Part shown: piece after piece, positions 51,212-57,703 of the stretch
Layout: each line of letters begins with the position of its first letter
How positions within the stretch are numbered: the first letter of the stretch is position 1
Source: Miltoncostaea sp963823515
GTDB taxonomy: Bacteria > Actinomycetota > Thermoleophilia > Miltoncostaeales > Miltoncostaeaceae
Direction of reading: 5' to 3'
Length of the DNA: 64,000 bases
Assembly: GCA_963823515.1 (NCBI GenBank)
Contig: CAWGMB010000002.1
Span: 372,001-436,000, forward strand
Program-made: the position numbers and the translations under genes
Notes under the pieces: generated by a model
Databases searched by the model: none
What the model saw: only the letters and a program-made list of their open reading frames with translations
What the model was told of the DNA's origin: nothing

Positions 51212-51466
51212 ATGGCCGTCGAACCCGAGCCGCCCCCGGCGCCGAGCTACCTCCTGGTGGGGCCGCCCGACCTGCTTCACGACATCGCCCTCGACTTCAT
51301 GGACGTCGGCTGGGAGGTCTCGGTGGCCGGCTGGCGCGCGGTCGTGTCGGCGGCGCCCGAGGACGCGGCGTCGCCCGCGCCCTCCTGGCCGACGGAGGTC
51401 ACCCTCAGCGGGGTCCGCCACGAGGGTCACGCGGCGGCGTGCGCGGAGCACATGGCCGTCGCGTGA
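51212..51466 (+). CDS. Conserved hypothetical small protein
   Basis: 84 residues. The sequence SYLLVGPPDLLHDIALDFMDVGWEVSVAGWRAVVSAAPEDA suggests a compact alpha/beta fold, and the final segment contains spaced His/Cys residues (HEGHAAACAEH). It diverges from the 96-residue gene with a 20-base gap, so promoters must overlap. Function unknown. Confidence 0.55.
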   Translation: MAVEPEPPPAPSYLLVGPPDLLHDIALDFMDVGWEVSVAGWRAVVSAAPEDAASPAPSWPTEVTLSGVRHEGHAAACAEHMAVA

Positions 51467-51527
51467 CGCCGCGCCGGCCCCGGCGGCGCCATCAGTCCGG
51501 GGGCGGGCGCGCCCAACTGAGTGGGGC

Positions 51528-52307
51528 TCAGCCGGGCGCGCGCGCCGGCCGGAGGCGGCGGTGCAGGCCCGACCAGCCGGCGAGCAGGTACGGAGCGAGG
51601 GCCAGCGCGGCGATGTCGAAGAAGACGTACCCGCTGGCCGCTCCGCTGGGCGGGTTGCCGTCCGGGGTGCCCAGGCCGGGGATCTCGGCCGCCCACTCCC
51701 ACGTCCCGATCCAGGTGCCGTAGATCTCGAGGAACGCGACCGCGAAGAACACGCCCGCGTAGACGGCCGGCGCGCGGCCGCGGATCAGGAAGATCACGAG
51801 GACCGTGGCGCCGACGGCGCCCGCGGCGTCGGTCCGGCCGAGGACGGTCAGCCCGAGCAACGCCCACCCGCCGACCGCCACGATCGCGGCGCCCACGAGC
51901 ACCCGCGGCCGCGCGCGGAACCAGGGGGCCTGGCTCAACCGCAGCCCGGTCAGATAGACGAGGCCGTGCCCGGGGGGGACGAAGAGCGGCAGGTTGCCGA
52001 GGCGGTAGACGTAGACCCCCCAGATCACCGAGCCGATGATCTCGGCACACGTCGCCACCACCACGACGACCGACGTCTGGGCCCGCTCCATCGGCGTGAG
52101 GTAGATGAAGGCGATGGCCAGGAAGGCCCACGTGCAGGCGCCCAGCACCAACTGGCCGGGCAGTTCGACCTGGCTGTCGAGGGCCAGCCCGGCGGTCGTG
52201 ATCACGAGGGTCGCGAGGCAGAACAGGACCGGCGTGCGGACCACCCGCTCGACGGTGCCCACGGCCGGCGTCTGCGAGGAGAGGGCGAGCGATCCTGCGG
52301 TGGACAC
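51528..52307 (-). CDS. Multi-pass integral membrane protein
   Basis: 259 residues with about seven or eight hydrophobic helices (for example VLFCLATLVITTAGLALD, VVVVATCAEIIGSVIWGVYVY, VYAGVFFAVAFLEIYG, YVFFDIAALALAPYLLAG). A conserved-looking loop FVPPGHGLVYLTGLRL, with Pro and His between helices, may be a functional site. Transcription diverges from the cobalamin riboswitch 35 bases away. The family is not recognised. A role with the neighbouring B12-related operon is possible only by proximity. Confidence 0.75.
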   Translation of the reverse strand: MSTAGSLALSSQTPAVGTVERVVRTPVLFCLATLVITTAGLALDSQVELPGQLVLGACTWAFLAIAFIYLTPMERAQTSVVVVVATCAEIIGSVIWGVYVYRLGNLPLFVPPGHGLVYLTGLRLSQAPWFRARPRVLVGAAIVAVGGWALLGLTVLGRTDAAGAVGATVLVIFLIRGRAPAVYAGVFFAVAFLEIYGTWIGTWEWAAEIPGLGTPDGNPPSGAASGYVFFDIAALALAPYLLAGWSGLHRRLRPARAPG

Positions 52308-52342
52308 GGAGTCAGGCTAGCGGTTAGGTTGGCCCCGCTTCA

Positions 52343-52504
52343 TGGGTTGGTCGCGAGGGAAGCCGGTGTGAGTCCGGCACGGTCGCGCCACTGTGACCCG
52401 GGAGCGGCACCCGCACGACACCATGTGAGCCACTGGGAGAAGTCCCGGGAAGGTCGCGGGGGCTGCGTTCGCACCGGGGAGTCAGGAGACCTGCCTCCAA
52501 CCCA
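52343..52504 (+). ncRNA. Cobalamin riboswitch aptamer
   Basis: The P1 stem TGGGTTGG (52343-52350) pairs with CCAACCCA (52497-52504). Inside are the conserved elements: GGGAAGCCGGTGTGAGTCCG, GCGCCACTGT, a GCCACTGGGAGAAGTCCCGGGAAGG region, and the B12 box AGTCAGGAGACCTGCCT (52480-52496). These are in the right order for a class I cobalamin riboswitch. It precedes the DUF4430 gene by 36 bases. Confidence 0.95.
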
Positions 52505-52535
52505 CTCCTGACAACGCCCTCCGCGAGACGAGGAG
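52505..52535 (+). promoter_or_regulatory. Riboswitch expression platform with anti-Shine-Dalgarno
   Basis: CTCCTGAC (52505-52512) is perfectly complementary to GTCAGGAG in the B12 box (52481-52488). Its CTCCT half is also complementary to the Shine-Dalgarno AGGAG (52531-52535). With B12 bound, the box is held in the aptamer and CTCCT can hide the ribosome-binding site. Without B12, CTCCTGAC can pair with the box and free it. The model is inferred from pairing. Confidence 0.6.
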
Positions 52536-52540
52536 CTTCA

Positions 52541-53701
52541 GTGAACACCCCCCTCAGGGTCACCCTGGCCGCGGCCTGCGCCGCAGGGCTGGTCGCGGCC
52601 CCGGTGGCGACCGCTCTGGACACCGTCATACGGGTCGAGGGCGCCTCGGCGAACCTCATCCCCGAGAGCGCGATCCCGATCGAGGGCACGGGCACCGCGC
52701 AGGTGTTCGACACGGCCTTCACCCCGGTCTCCGTGAGCCGCGCGTCGGCTTTCTGGCAGCTCTACCGCGCGACCGCCAGCACGGGCCTCGGGCTCGGCTT
52801 CGAGTACTTCCCCTCCTTCGACGCCGTCCTCGTTCAGAAGATCGGCGCCGACGCCAACGCGGGCACCGCGGGTTGGCAGTACCGCGTGAACCACGTCGCC
52901 CCGGCGGTCGGGGCGAGCGACCTCGCGCTGGCCCAGGGCGATCGCGCGCTCTGGTACTACGGCGCGGCCGACGGGGCGCGCGAGCTCGACGTGACCGCCT
53001 CCTCCGACCGGATCGCCGCGGGCGGGGGCTTCACCGTCACCGTGACGAGCTACGACGCCGACGGCTCGTCGGCGCCCGCGGCCGGCGCGGCGGTGCGCTA
53101 CGGATCGGCCGAGGCCACGACGAACGCCGCCGGGCAGGCGGCCTTCGTCGCCCAGGGCATCGGGACGAAGGCCGTCAGCGCGACGCGCGCCGGCGACATC
53201 CGCAGCCCCGCGCGTGCGGTCTGCGCGTTCGCGGGTGACCCCACGGTGTGCAACCTGCCGCCGGCGCCCGCCGCGGTGCCGGTGCCGGCGCCGCCCTCGG
53301 GTTCCGTCGCGGCGGGCGCCGACACCGTGGCGCCCGGGAGTGTCATCCGTTTCCCGCGGATCGGCTCCGTGCGCTCGTCGGTCCGCGCGATCCGTGGCAC
53401 GGCGGGCCCCGACCGCTCCGACGTGGCCACCGTCCGGGTCGCGCTCGCCAAGCGCGTCGGCACCCAGTGCCGCTTCCGCACGCGCTCGGGCAGGCTCACC
53501 GCCCCGCGCGCCTGCCGCCTGCGCCTCTACGTGAAGGCGCGCTCGGTCGGCGGCCGCTGGTCCCTCCCGGTCCGCCGCCGCCTGGCGCCGGGCGTGTGGC
53601 GGGTGTGGAGCCGCGCGACGGACGGCGCCGGCAACGTCGAGCGCATGGGGCTCGCGCGGGTCAACACCGGCCAGTTCCGCGTCAGGCGCGCGGCCCGATG
53701 A
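52541..53701 (+). CDS. Secreted DUF4430 (transcobalamin beta-domain-like) protein under B12 riboswitch control
   Basis: 386 residues from a GTG five bases after AGGAG. A signal peptide (1-26, ending VATALD) leads into a DUF4430 domain (about 27-150) with the family motif GWQYRVNHVAPAVGASDLALAQGDRALWYYG. DUF4430 resembles the C-terminal beta domain of transcobalamin/intrinsic factor. A bacterial Ig/regulatory-like module (150-220, ELDVTASSDRIAAGGGFTVTVTSYDADGS) and an Arg-rich region (about 290-386) with beta-strand text follow. No membrane anchor or sortase motif is seen. The four-base overlap with the next gene makes the pair an operon. Corrinoid binding is inferred, not shown. Confidence 0.85.
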   Translation: MNTPLRVTLAAACAAGLVAAPVATALDTVIRVEGASANLIPESAIPIEGTGTAQVFDTAFTPVSVSRASAFWQLYRATASTGLGLGFEYFPSFDAVLVQKIGADANAGTAGWQYRVNHVAPAVGASDLALAQGDRALWYYGAADGARELDVTASSDRIAAGGGFTVTVTSYDADGSSAPAAGAAVRYGSAEATTNAAGQAAFVAQGIGTKAVSATRAGDIRSPARAVCAFAGDPTVCNLPPAPAAVPVPAPPSGSVAAGADTVAPGSVIRFPRIGSVRSSVRAIRGTAGPDRSDVATVRVALAKRVGTQCRFRTRSGRLTAPRACRLRLYVKARSVGGRWSLPVRRRLAPGVWRVWSRATDGAGNVERMGLARVNTGQFRVRRAAR

Positions 53702-54564
53702 CGCGCCGCCGCGCGTCCGTCGCGCTCGCCGCCCTCGGCCTGGCCGTCGCGGCACCCCACGCGGGTGCGGCGACGGCCGACGCGCGCGCGGCCGCGCGCG
53801 CCACATCGTGGCTCGTGAAGAACGCGGCGGGCGCACCGGCCGGGCAGCAGGCCGACGTCATCGTCGCCCTGCGCGCGGCCGGTCGCAGCAGAGCCTCCCT
53901 GCGCCCCCGGCTCGCGTCGCTGGGGCGACAGGCCCCCTCCTACGCGCGCACTGCCGGCGGCGCCGCCAAGGTGGTGATGGCGGCCGTCGCGGCGGGTCGC
54001 GACCCGCGCCGCCTCGGCGGCGTCAACTACCTCGCGCGCGTGAGGTCCCGCTACGCCTCCGGGCGCTACGGCGCCACGGCTTTCGACCAGGCGCTCTCAC
54101 TGCTGGCGGTCAGCGCCACCGGGGCGACTCCGCCGCGGTCCGCCGTGCGGGCGACGCTGGCCGCGCGCGGGAGAGGAGGCTGGTCCTTCGACCTCACGCG
54201 CAGGGGCCGCGACACGGTGGACGTCACGGCCCTGGTGATCGAGGCCCTGGCCGCGGCCGGCGTCCCGGCCTCCAACCCCGGACTGCGCGCCGGCGCGGCC
54301 TGGATGCTGGCCCAGCGCAACAGGGAGGGCGGAGTCCGATCCTCGGGCCACGGCGGCCCGACCGAGGCGAACTCCACGGCGGGGGTGATCCGCGCGCTGC
54401 GCGCGCTCGGGCGCACCCCGCCCGCGTCGACACGGGCCGCGCTGCGCCGGTTGCAGGCCGGCGACGGGGGGCTTCGCTTCACGCGGAAGGCGGCCGGGAG
54501 CCGTCTGCTCGCCACCAGCGACGGCCTGATCGCCCTCGCCGGCCGCTCGCTGCCGCAGCGGTGA
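53698..54564 (+). CDS. Secreted alpha/alpha-toroid (prenyltransferase/squalene-oxidase repeat-like) protein
   Basis: 288 residues. A signal peptide ends near AAPHAGAATA. The rest consists of helical hairpin repeats with family text such as TSWLVKNAAGAPAGQQADVIVALRAAG, GGWSFDLTRRGRDTVDVTALVIEALAAAG, and GGPTEANSTAGVIRALRALG, matching the terpenoid-cyclase/protein-prenyltransferase toroid. The DDxD catalytic motif of squalene cyclases is not present. The alpha domain of transcobalamin and intrinsic factor uses the same fold, so the two genes together look like a split transcobalamin. Function in B12 capture is inference. Confidence 0.8.
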   Translation: MTRRRASVALAALGLAVAAPHAGAATADARAAARATSWLVKNAAGAPAGQQADVIVALRAAGRSRASLRPRLASLGRQAPSYARTAGGAAKVVMAAVAAGRDPRRLGGVNYLARVRSRYASGRYGATAFDQALSLLAVSATGATPPRSAVRATLAARGRGGWSFDLTRRGRDTVDVTALVIEALAAAGVPASNPGLRAGAAWMLAQRNREGGVRSSGHGGPTEANSTAGVIRALRALGRTPPASTRAALRRLQAGDGGLRFTRKAAGSRLLATSDGLIALAGRSLPQR

Positions 54565-54587
54565 CAGGCGGTGATGGCGGAAGCGGG

Positions 54588-54593
54588 TAGAAT
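54588..54593 (+). promoter_or_regulatory. Extended -10 box and likely leaderless start of phoU-like gene
   Basis: TAGAAT lies seven bases before the GTG at 54601, and there is no Shine-Dalgarno between. Transcription would start at or very near the GTG, giving a leaderless message. Leaderless messages are frequent in actinobacteria. Confidence 0.5.
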
Positions 54594-54600
54594 CGCCGCT

Positions 54601-55260
54601 GTGTCCACACGGCTGACCTTCCAGTCCGAGATCGAGCACTTCCGGACGGGGCTCGTGGAGATGGCCAGCCTCGTGCTCTCGCAGGTCGAACGCGGCGTCG
54701 CCGCGTGGGAGGAGGTCAACGGCCGGGCGGCCGACGAGGTCATCGCGGCCGACGAGCAGGTCGACCAGCGGTGCGCCGAGCTCGACCACAAGGTCTTCAG
54801 CCTCCAGCTCCTCCAAGCCCCCGTCGCGGGCGACCAGCGGCTCCTGCACGTCGGGCTGATCGCGGTGATCGCCCTCGAGCGCGTCGGCGATCTCGCGGTG
54901 GCGATCTCCCAGGCGGCGAAGTCGGTCCGCCCCGAGGGCGCGGTGCCGGAGATCCAGGCGATGATCTCCCGGATGAGCGCGCGGGCCGTGGACACGCTGG
55001 CGCGGGCCGTGCAGGCCATCGCGCGCGGCGACGCGGAGCTCGGCGAGCAGGCGGCCGTCGAGGCCGCCACCGTGCGCCAGATGCTGGGCGACGTGGTCGC
55101 CCGGGTCGCGAGCGCCCCGGACGAGCCCGAGACCCGGGTCTGGTCGGCGACGGCCGTGCTGGTCTCCCGTCACCTCGAGCGGGTCGCCAACAACGGCGCC
55201 GAGCTCGGCGGGCGGGTCCGGTTCCTCGTGACCGGCGAGGCCTTCACCCGAGACGGCTAG
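54601..55260 (+). CDS. PhoU-like protein
   Basis: 219 residues. Two PhoU three-helix repeats are visible: FQSEIEHFRTGLVEMASLVLSQVERGVAAWEEVNGRAADEVIAADEQVDQRCAELDHKVFSLQLLQAPVAGDQR and a second from about 125 (ISRMSARAVDTLARAVQAI), ending with LVSRHLERVANNGAELGGRV. The E/D-x-x-x-D metal-binding pattern is present. PhoU proteins damp phosphate uptake through the Pst/PhoR system. No pst or phoR gene is adjacent, so this is an unlinked copy. Confidence 0.92.
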   Translation: MSTRLTFQSEIEHFRTGLVEMASLVLSQVERGVAAWEEVNGRAADEVIAADEQVDQRCAELDHKVFSLQLLQAPVAGDQRLLHVGLIAVIALERVGDLAVAISQAAKSVRPEGAVPEIQAMISRMSARAVDTLARAVQAIARGDAELGEQAAVEAATVRQMLGDVVARVASAPDEPETRVWSATAVLVSRHLERVANNGAELGGRVRFLVTGEAFTRDG

Positions 55261-55276
55261 CCCCCGGGTCGCGCCT

Positions 55277-55453
55277 CTACTCGGCCTCGGCCTCGTGCGA
55301 TACGGAGGCGGGGGGCTCACCCTCGGGCGATTCCGTCGCGGTCTCCCCCGCCGAGCGCTCAGCGCGCTCGAGGGATTCCAGCGCCTCGAGGGCCGACGAG
55401 TCGGCCGACATGGTTCGGATGCTGCTGCGACGCTGCCGCTTTGCCTTGGCCAT
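55277..55453 (-). CDS. Small basic-acidic protein, 58 residues
   Basis: An ATG at 55453 has GGGAGG six bases upstream. The product begins MAKAKRQRRSSIRTMSAD and continues as an acidic tail (ALEALESLERAERSAGET, EGEPPASVSHEAEAE). The first 13 residues are strongly basic, as in nucleic-acid binders. It is not a recognised family. It converges with the phoU-like gene and ends 17 bases from it. The start signal is good, so it is likely made. Confidence 0.5.
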   Translation of the reverse strand: MAKAKRQRRSSIRTMSADSSALEALESLERAERSAGETATESPEGEPPASVSHEAEAE

Positions 55454-55510
55454 CCACCACCTCCCGGGTCATCCGGAGTTTACCCGGCCGCACAAGCCCG
55501 ACCGCCGGGC

Positions 55511-55903
55511 TCAGGCCGGGAGGCGCCCCTGGGCGAGTGCGCTCACGAGACCCGCGTCGGCCGGAGGGAACGGCAACCCGGCCAGGTCCTCCCGGCGCAC
55601 CCAGCGGAACTGGACGCTGCCGAGCGGCCGCGGCTGCTGGGCGGGGGCCCATGGACAGCGGAAGAACCGCAGCGCGAGCGGGCCGGCGCGAGCGGTCCAC
55701 ACCAGGGGACCGATCTCCAGGTCCACGCCGAGCTCCTCCCGCAGCTCGCGCGCGAGCGCCGTCTGGTCGTCCTCGCCGGGCTCGCGCTTGCCGCCGGGGA
55801 ACTCCCAGCGTCCAGCTTGGCCCGCCCCGGGACCGCGCTGGCTCACGAGGATCCTTCCCCCGCGCTCGATGAGGGCCGCGACGACGACCTGCTGCTGCCT
55901 CAC
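55511..55903 (-). CDS. mutT: MutT-type Nudix hydrolase (8-oxo-dGTP diphosphatase)
   Basis: 130 residues from the GTG at 55903, overlapping the mutY stop by four bases. The Nudix box GGKREPGEDDQTALARELREELGV has all key residues, including the REELG metal-binding core. The start VVVAALIERGGRILVSQRGPG and GRWEFPGGK match MutT. It removes 8-oxo-dGTP so that oxidised guanine is not put into DNA; pairing with mutY makes a GO repair operon. Confidence 0.9.
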   Translation of the reverse strand: MRQQQVVVAALIERGGRILVSQRGPGAGQAGRWEFPGGKREPGEDDQTALARELREELGVDLEIGPLVWTARAGPLALRFFRCPWAPAQQPRPLGSVQFRWVRREDLAGLPFPPADAGLVSALAQGRLPA

Positions 55904-56700
55904 GGCGACCCGCCCCCGGCCCGGACCAGCCGGCCCGGGCCGGCGCCCGCGAGGCCGTCGGCCACGAGGCTCGCCGCGGCCTCGGGATCGCGCGACTCGC
56001 TCACCCACCCGCGCTCGGCGAGCTCACGCAGCAGCGCGCCGCGCCGTTGGCGCATCGATCCTTCATAGCGCCCCTGGGGGCGCCGCACCGGGGTGACCTC
56101 CCGCACCGTGCCCGCCTCCGCGGCGGGACAGCCCTCGCGCAAGGGGCAGCCGTCCGCGCACCGGGGGGCGCGCGCCGTACACCAGAGACGGCCGAGGTCC
56201 ATGACCGCCTGCCCCGCCTCCCAGCCCAGCCCGGGCGCGCCCGGCCAGCCCGCGGGGAACCGGCGCGCCACGACGCGCGCGGCGTTGGTGTCAACAGGAA
56301 GGACGTCCTCCGCGTCGGCGAAGCACCGGATCGCGGCCGCGGTGTAGGCGCCGACGCCGGGGAGGTCGGTGAGCCGCTGGGGCCACCCGCGCTCGGCGAT
56401 GACGCGCGCGGCCGCGTGGAGGTTGCGGGCCCGACGCGGATAGCCGAGCCCGTGCCACTCGGCCAGCACGTCACCGAGCTCCGCGCCCGCGAGGTCGGGC
56501 GCGGTGGGCCAGCGTGCCAGGAAGCGTTCGTAGTAGGGCAGCACCCGGGCGACGGGGGTCGCCTGCAGCTGCGCCTCGGCGACGAGCACGCGGTAGCGGT
56601 CACGCGTGCGGCGCCAGGGGAGATCGGTGCCCTCCCGCTGGAACCAGTCCACGAGACGCCGCACCACCGCATCCACATCTGCACCGCCTGGCCCGACCAC
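55900..56700 (-). CDS. mutY: A/G-specific adenine glycosylase MutY, short form
   Basis: 266 residues. Core motifs: LPWRRTRDRYRVLVAEAQLQATPVARV with the catalytic Glu, HhH text LTDLPGVGAYTAAAIRCFA, and the VDTNAARVVARRF loop with the catalytic Asp. The Fe-S cluster loop reads Cys-x6-Cys-x3-Cys-x5-Cys (from CTARAPRCADGC), one residue longer than the usual x2, and the LQQT loop reads LQAT. The C-terminal MutT-like 8-oxoG-binding domain (about 100 residues) is absent. It removes A opposite 8-oxoG. Overlap with mutT supports the role. Confidence 0.9.
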   Translation of the reverse strand: MVGPGGADVDAVVRRLVDWFQREGTDLPWRRTRDRYRVLVAEAQLQATPVARVLPYYERFLARWPTAPDLAGAELGDVLAEWHGLGYPRRARNLHAAARVIAERGWPQRLTDLPGVGAYTAAAIRCFADAEDVLPVDTNAARVVARRFPAGWPGAPGLGWEAGQAVMDLGRLWCTARAPRCADGCPLREGCPAAEAGTVREVTPVRRPQGRYEGSMRQRRGALLRELAERGWVSESRDPEAAASLVADGLAGAGPGRLVRAGGGSP

Positions 56701-56712
56701 GCGCGGAGTGTG

Positions 56713-57702
56713 TCACGCGCCCGCCCCGGGGGGCCTCCAGACCACCACCCGCTCGGGTCCGCCGGCGCCCGCGCGCCAGCGGACGATGCACGGGGCGTGC
56801 GCCGTCTGACGTCCGAGGTCGTCGATCGCGAAGGGCCCGATCAGGGTGCGCGTGCGCAGCGCCCGGGCGGCCCGCCAGAGGGCGGCGGGGTCGGCCGAGC
56901 CGGCGAGGGCGAGGGCGCGCTCGGCCACGAGCGCCCCGGCGAGCGCCTGCGCCGCCGGATAGTCCGAGTCCGCCGGCAGGACGAACGGCGCAGGAGCAGG
57001 ACCGCCGTCCCACTGCGCCGGCCCCAGCCAGCCGAGCACCCGCTCGCCCAACTCGTCGGCCATCGCGGACACCCCGCAGGCGACCAGCGCGACCCGGAGC
57101 CCCGCGGCGGCGGCGGCGCGGGCGAGGAGGAGGTCGTCCTCGAGCCGGCCTCCGCCCACGATCCAGCCGGCGCCCGCGTCGCGCGCCCGGGCGACCGCCG
57201 CGCCGGGCTCCCCCGGCTCGAGGTCGCGCACGAGGACCGGCGCGATGCCGGCGGCGTCGAGGGCCGCGACGGCGCCGGCGGCGATCTCCCCGCCGAAGCC
57301 GCCCGGCGCGCGGACGACCGCCACCCGCGCCGCAGCCGCACGGCCGCCGAGAGCCTCCGGCAGGCCGGCCCAGTAGCACCCGGCGGGCCCCAGCACGTCA
57401 ACCATGCGCGCGCCGGTGCGGGGCACCGCGGCGGCGCCGTGGTTCCAGACGACCTCGTCGCGGCCGGCCATCGCCTCGGCCACCGCGCGGCCGCTTCCGC
57501 TGCCGTAGGGGCCGAACATCACGTCGCACCGGCGCGCCAGAGCGCCCGCCAGCCGGGCGCTCTCGGCGGGCAGGCTGCGGTCGTCCTCCAGGCGCAGCGC
57601 CGCGCCGCGGGCCTCCGCCCACGCTCGCAGGCCGGCGGCCGCCTGGCGCCCGAACACCGCGTACCGCCCCGTCAGGGCGAGGGCGGCGGCGGCGCGCAGC
57701 AC
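56713..57702 (-). CDS. Branched-chain amino acid-binding-like protein without signal peptide
   Basis: 329 residues from the GTG at 57702, two bases after the DEDD/UvrC stop. The fold of periplasmic binding proteins type 6 is visible: PLTG-like ALALTGRYAVFGRQAAAGLRAWAEA, VMFGPYGSGSGRAVAEAM, VWNHGAAA, ARVAVVRAPGGFGGEIAAGAVAALDAAG and a second lobe (AGWIVGGGRLEDD). The homologous region of a normal protein starts right after its signal peptide, but here no hydrophobic segment precedes it. It is either cytoplasmic or its start is lost. No transporter genes are adjacent. Confidence 0.65.
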   Translation of the reverse strand: MLRAAAALALTGRYAVFGRQAAAGLRAWAEARGAALRLEDDRSLPAESARLAGALARRCDVMFGPYGSGSGRAVAEAMAGRDEVVWNHGAAAVPRTGARMVDVLGPAGCYWAGLPEALGGRAAAARVAVVRAPGGFGGEIAAGAVAALDAAGIAPVLVRDLEPGEPGAAVARARDAGAGWIVGGGRLEDDLLLARAAAAAGLRVALVACGVSAMADELGERVLGWLGPAQWDGGPAPAPFVLPADSDYPAAQALAGALVAERALALAGSADPAALWRAARALRTRTLIGPFAIDDLGRQTAHAPCIVRWRAGAGGPERVVVWRPPGAGA

Positions 57703-57703
57703 G

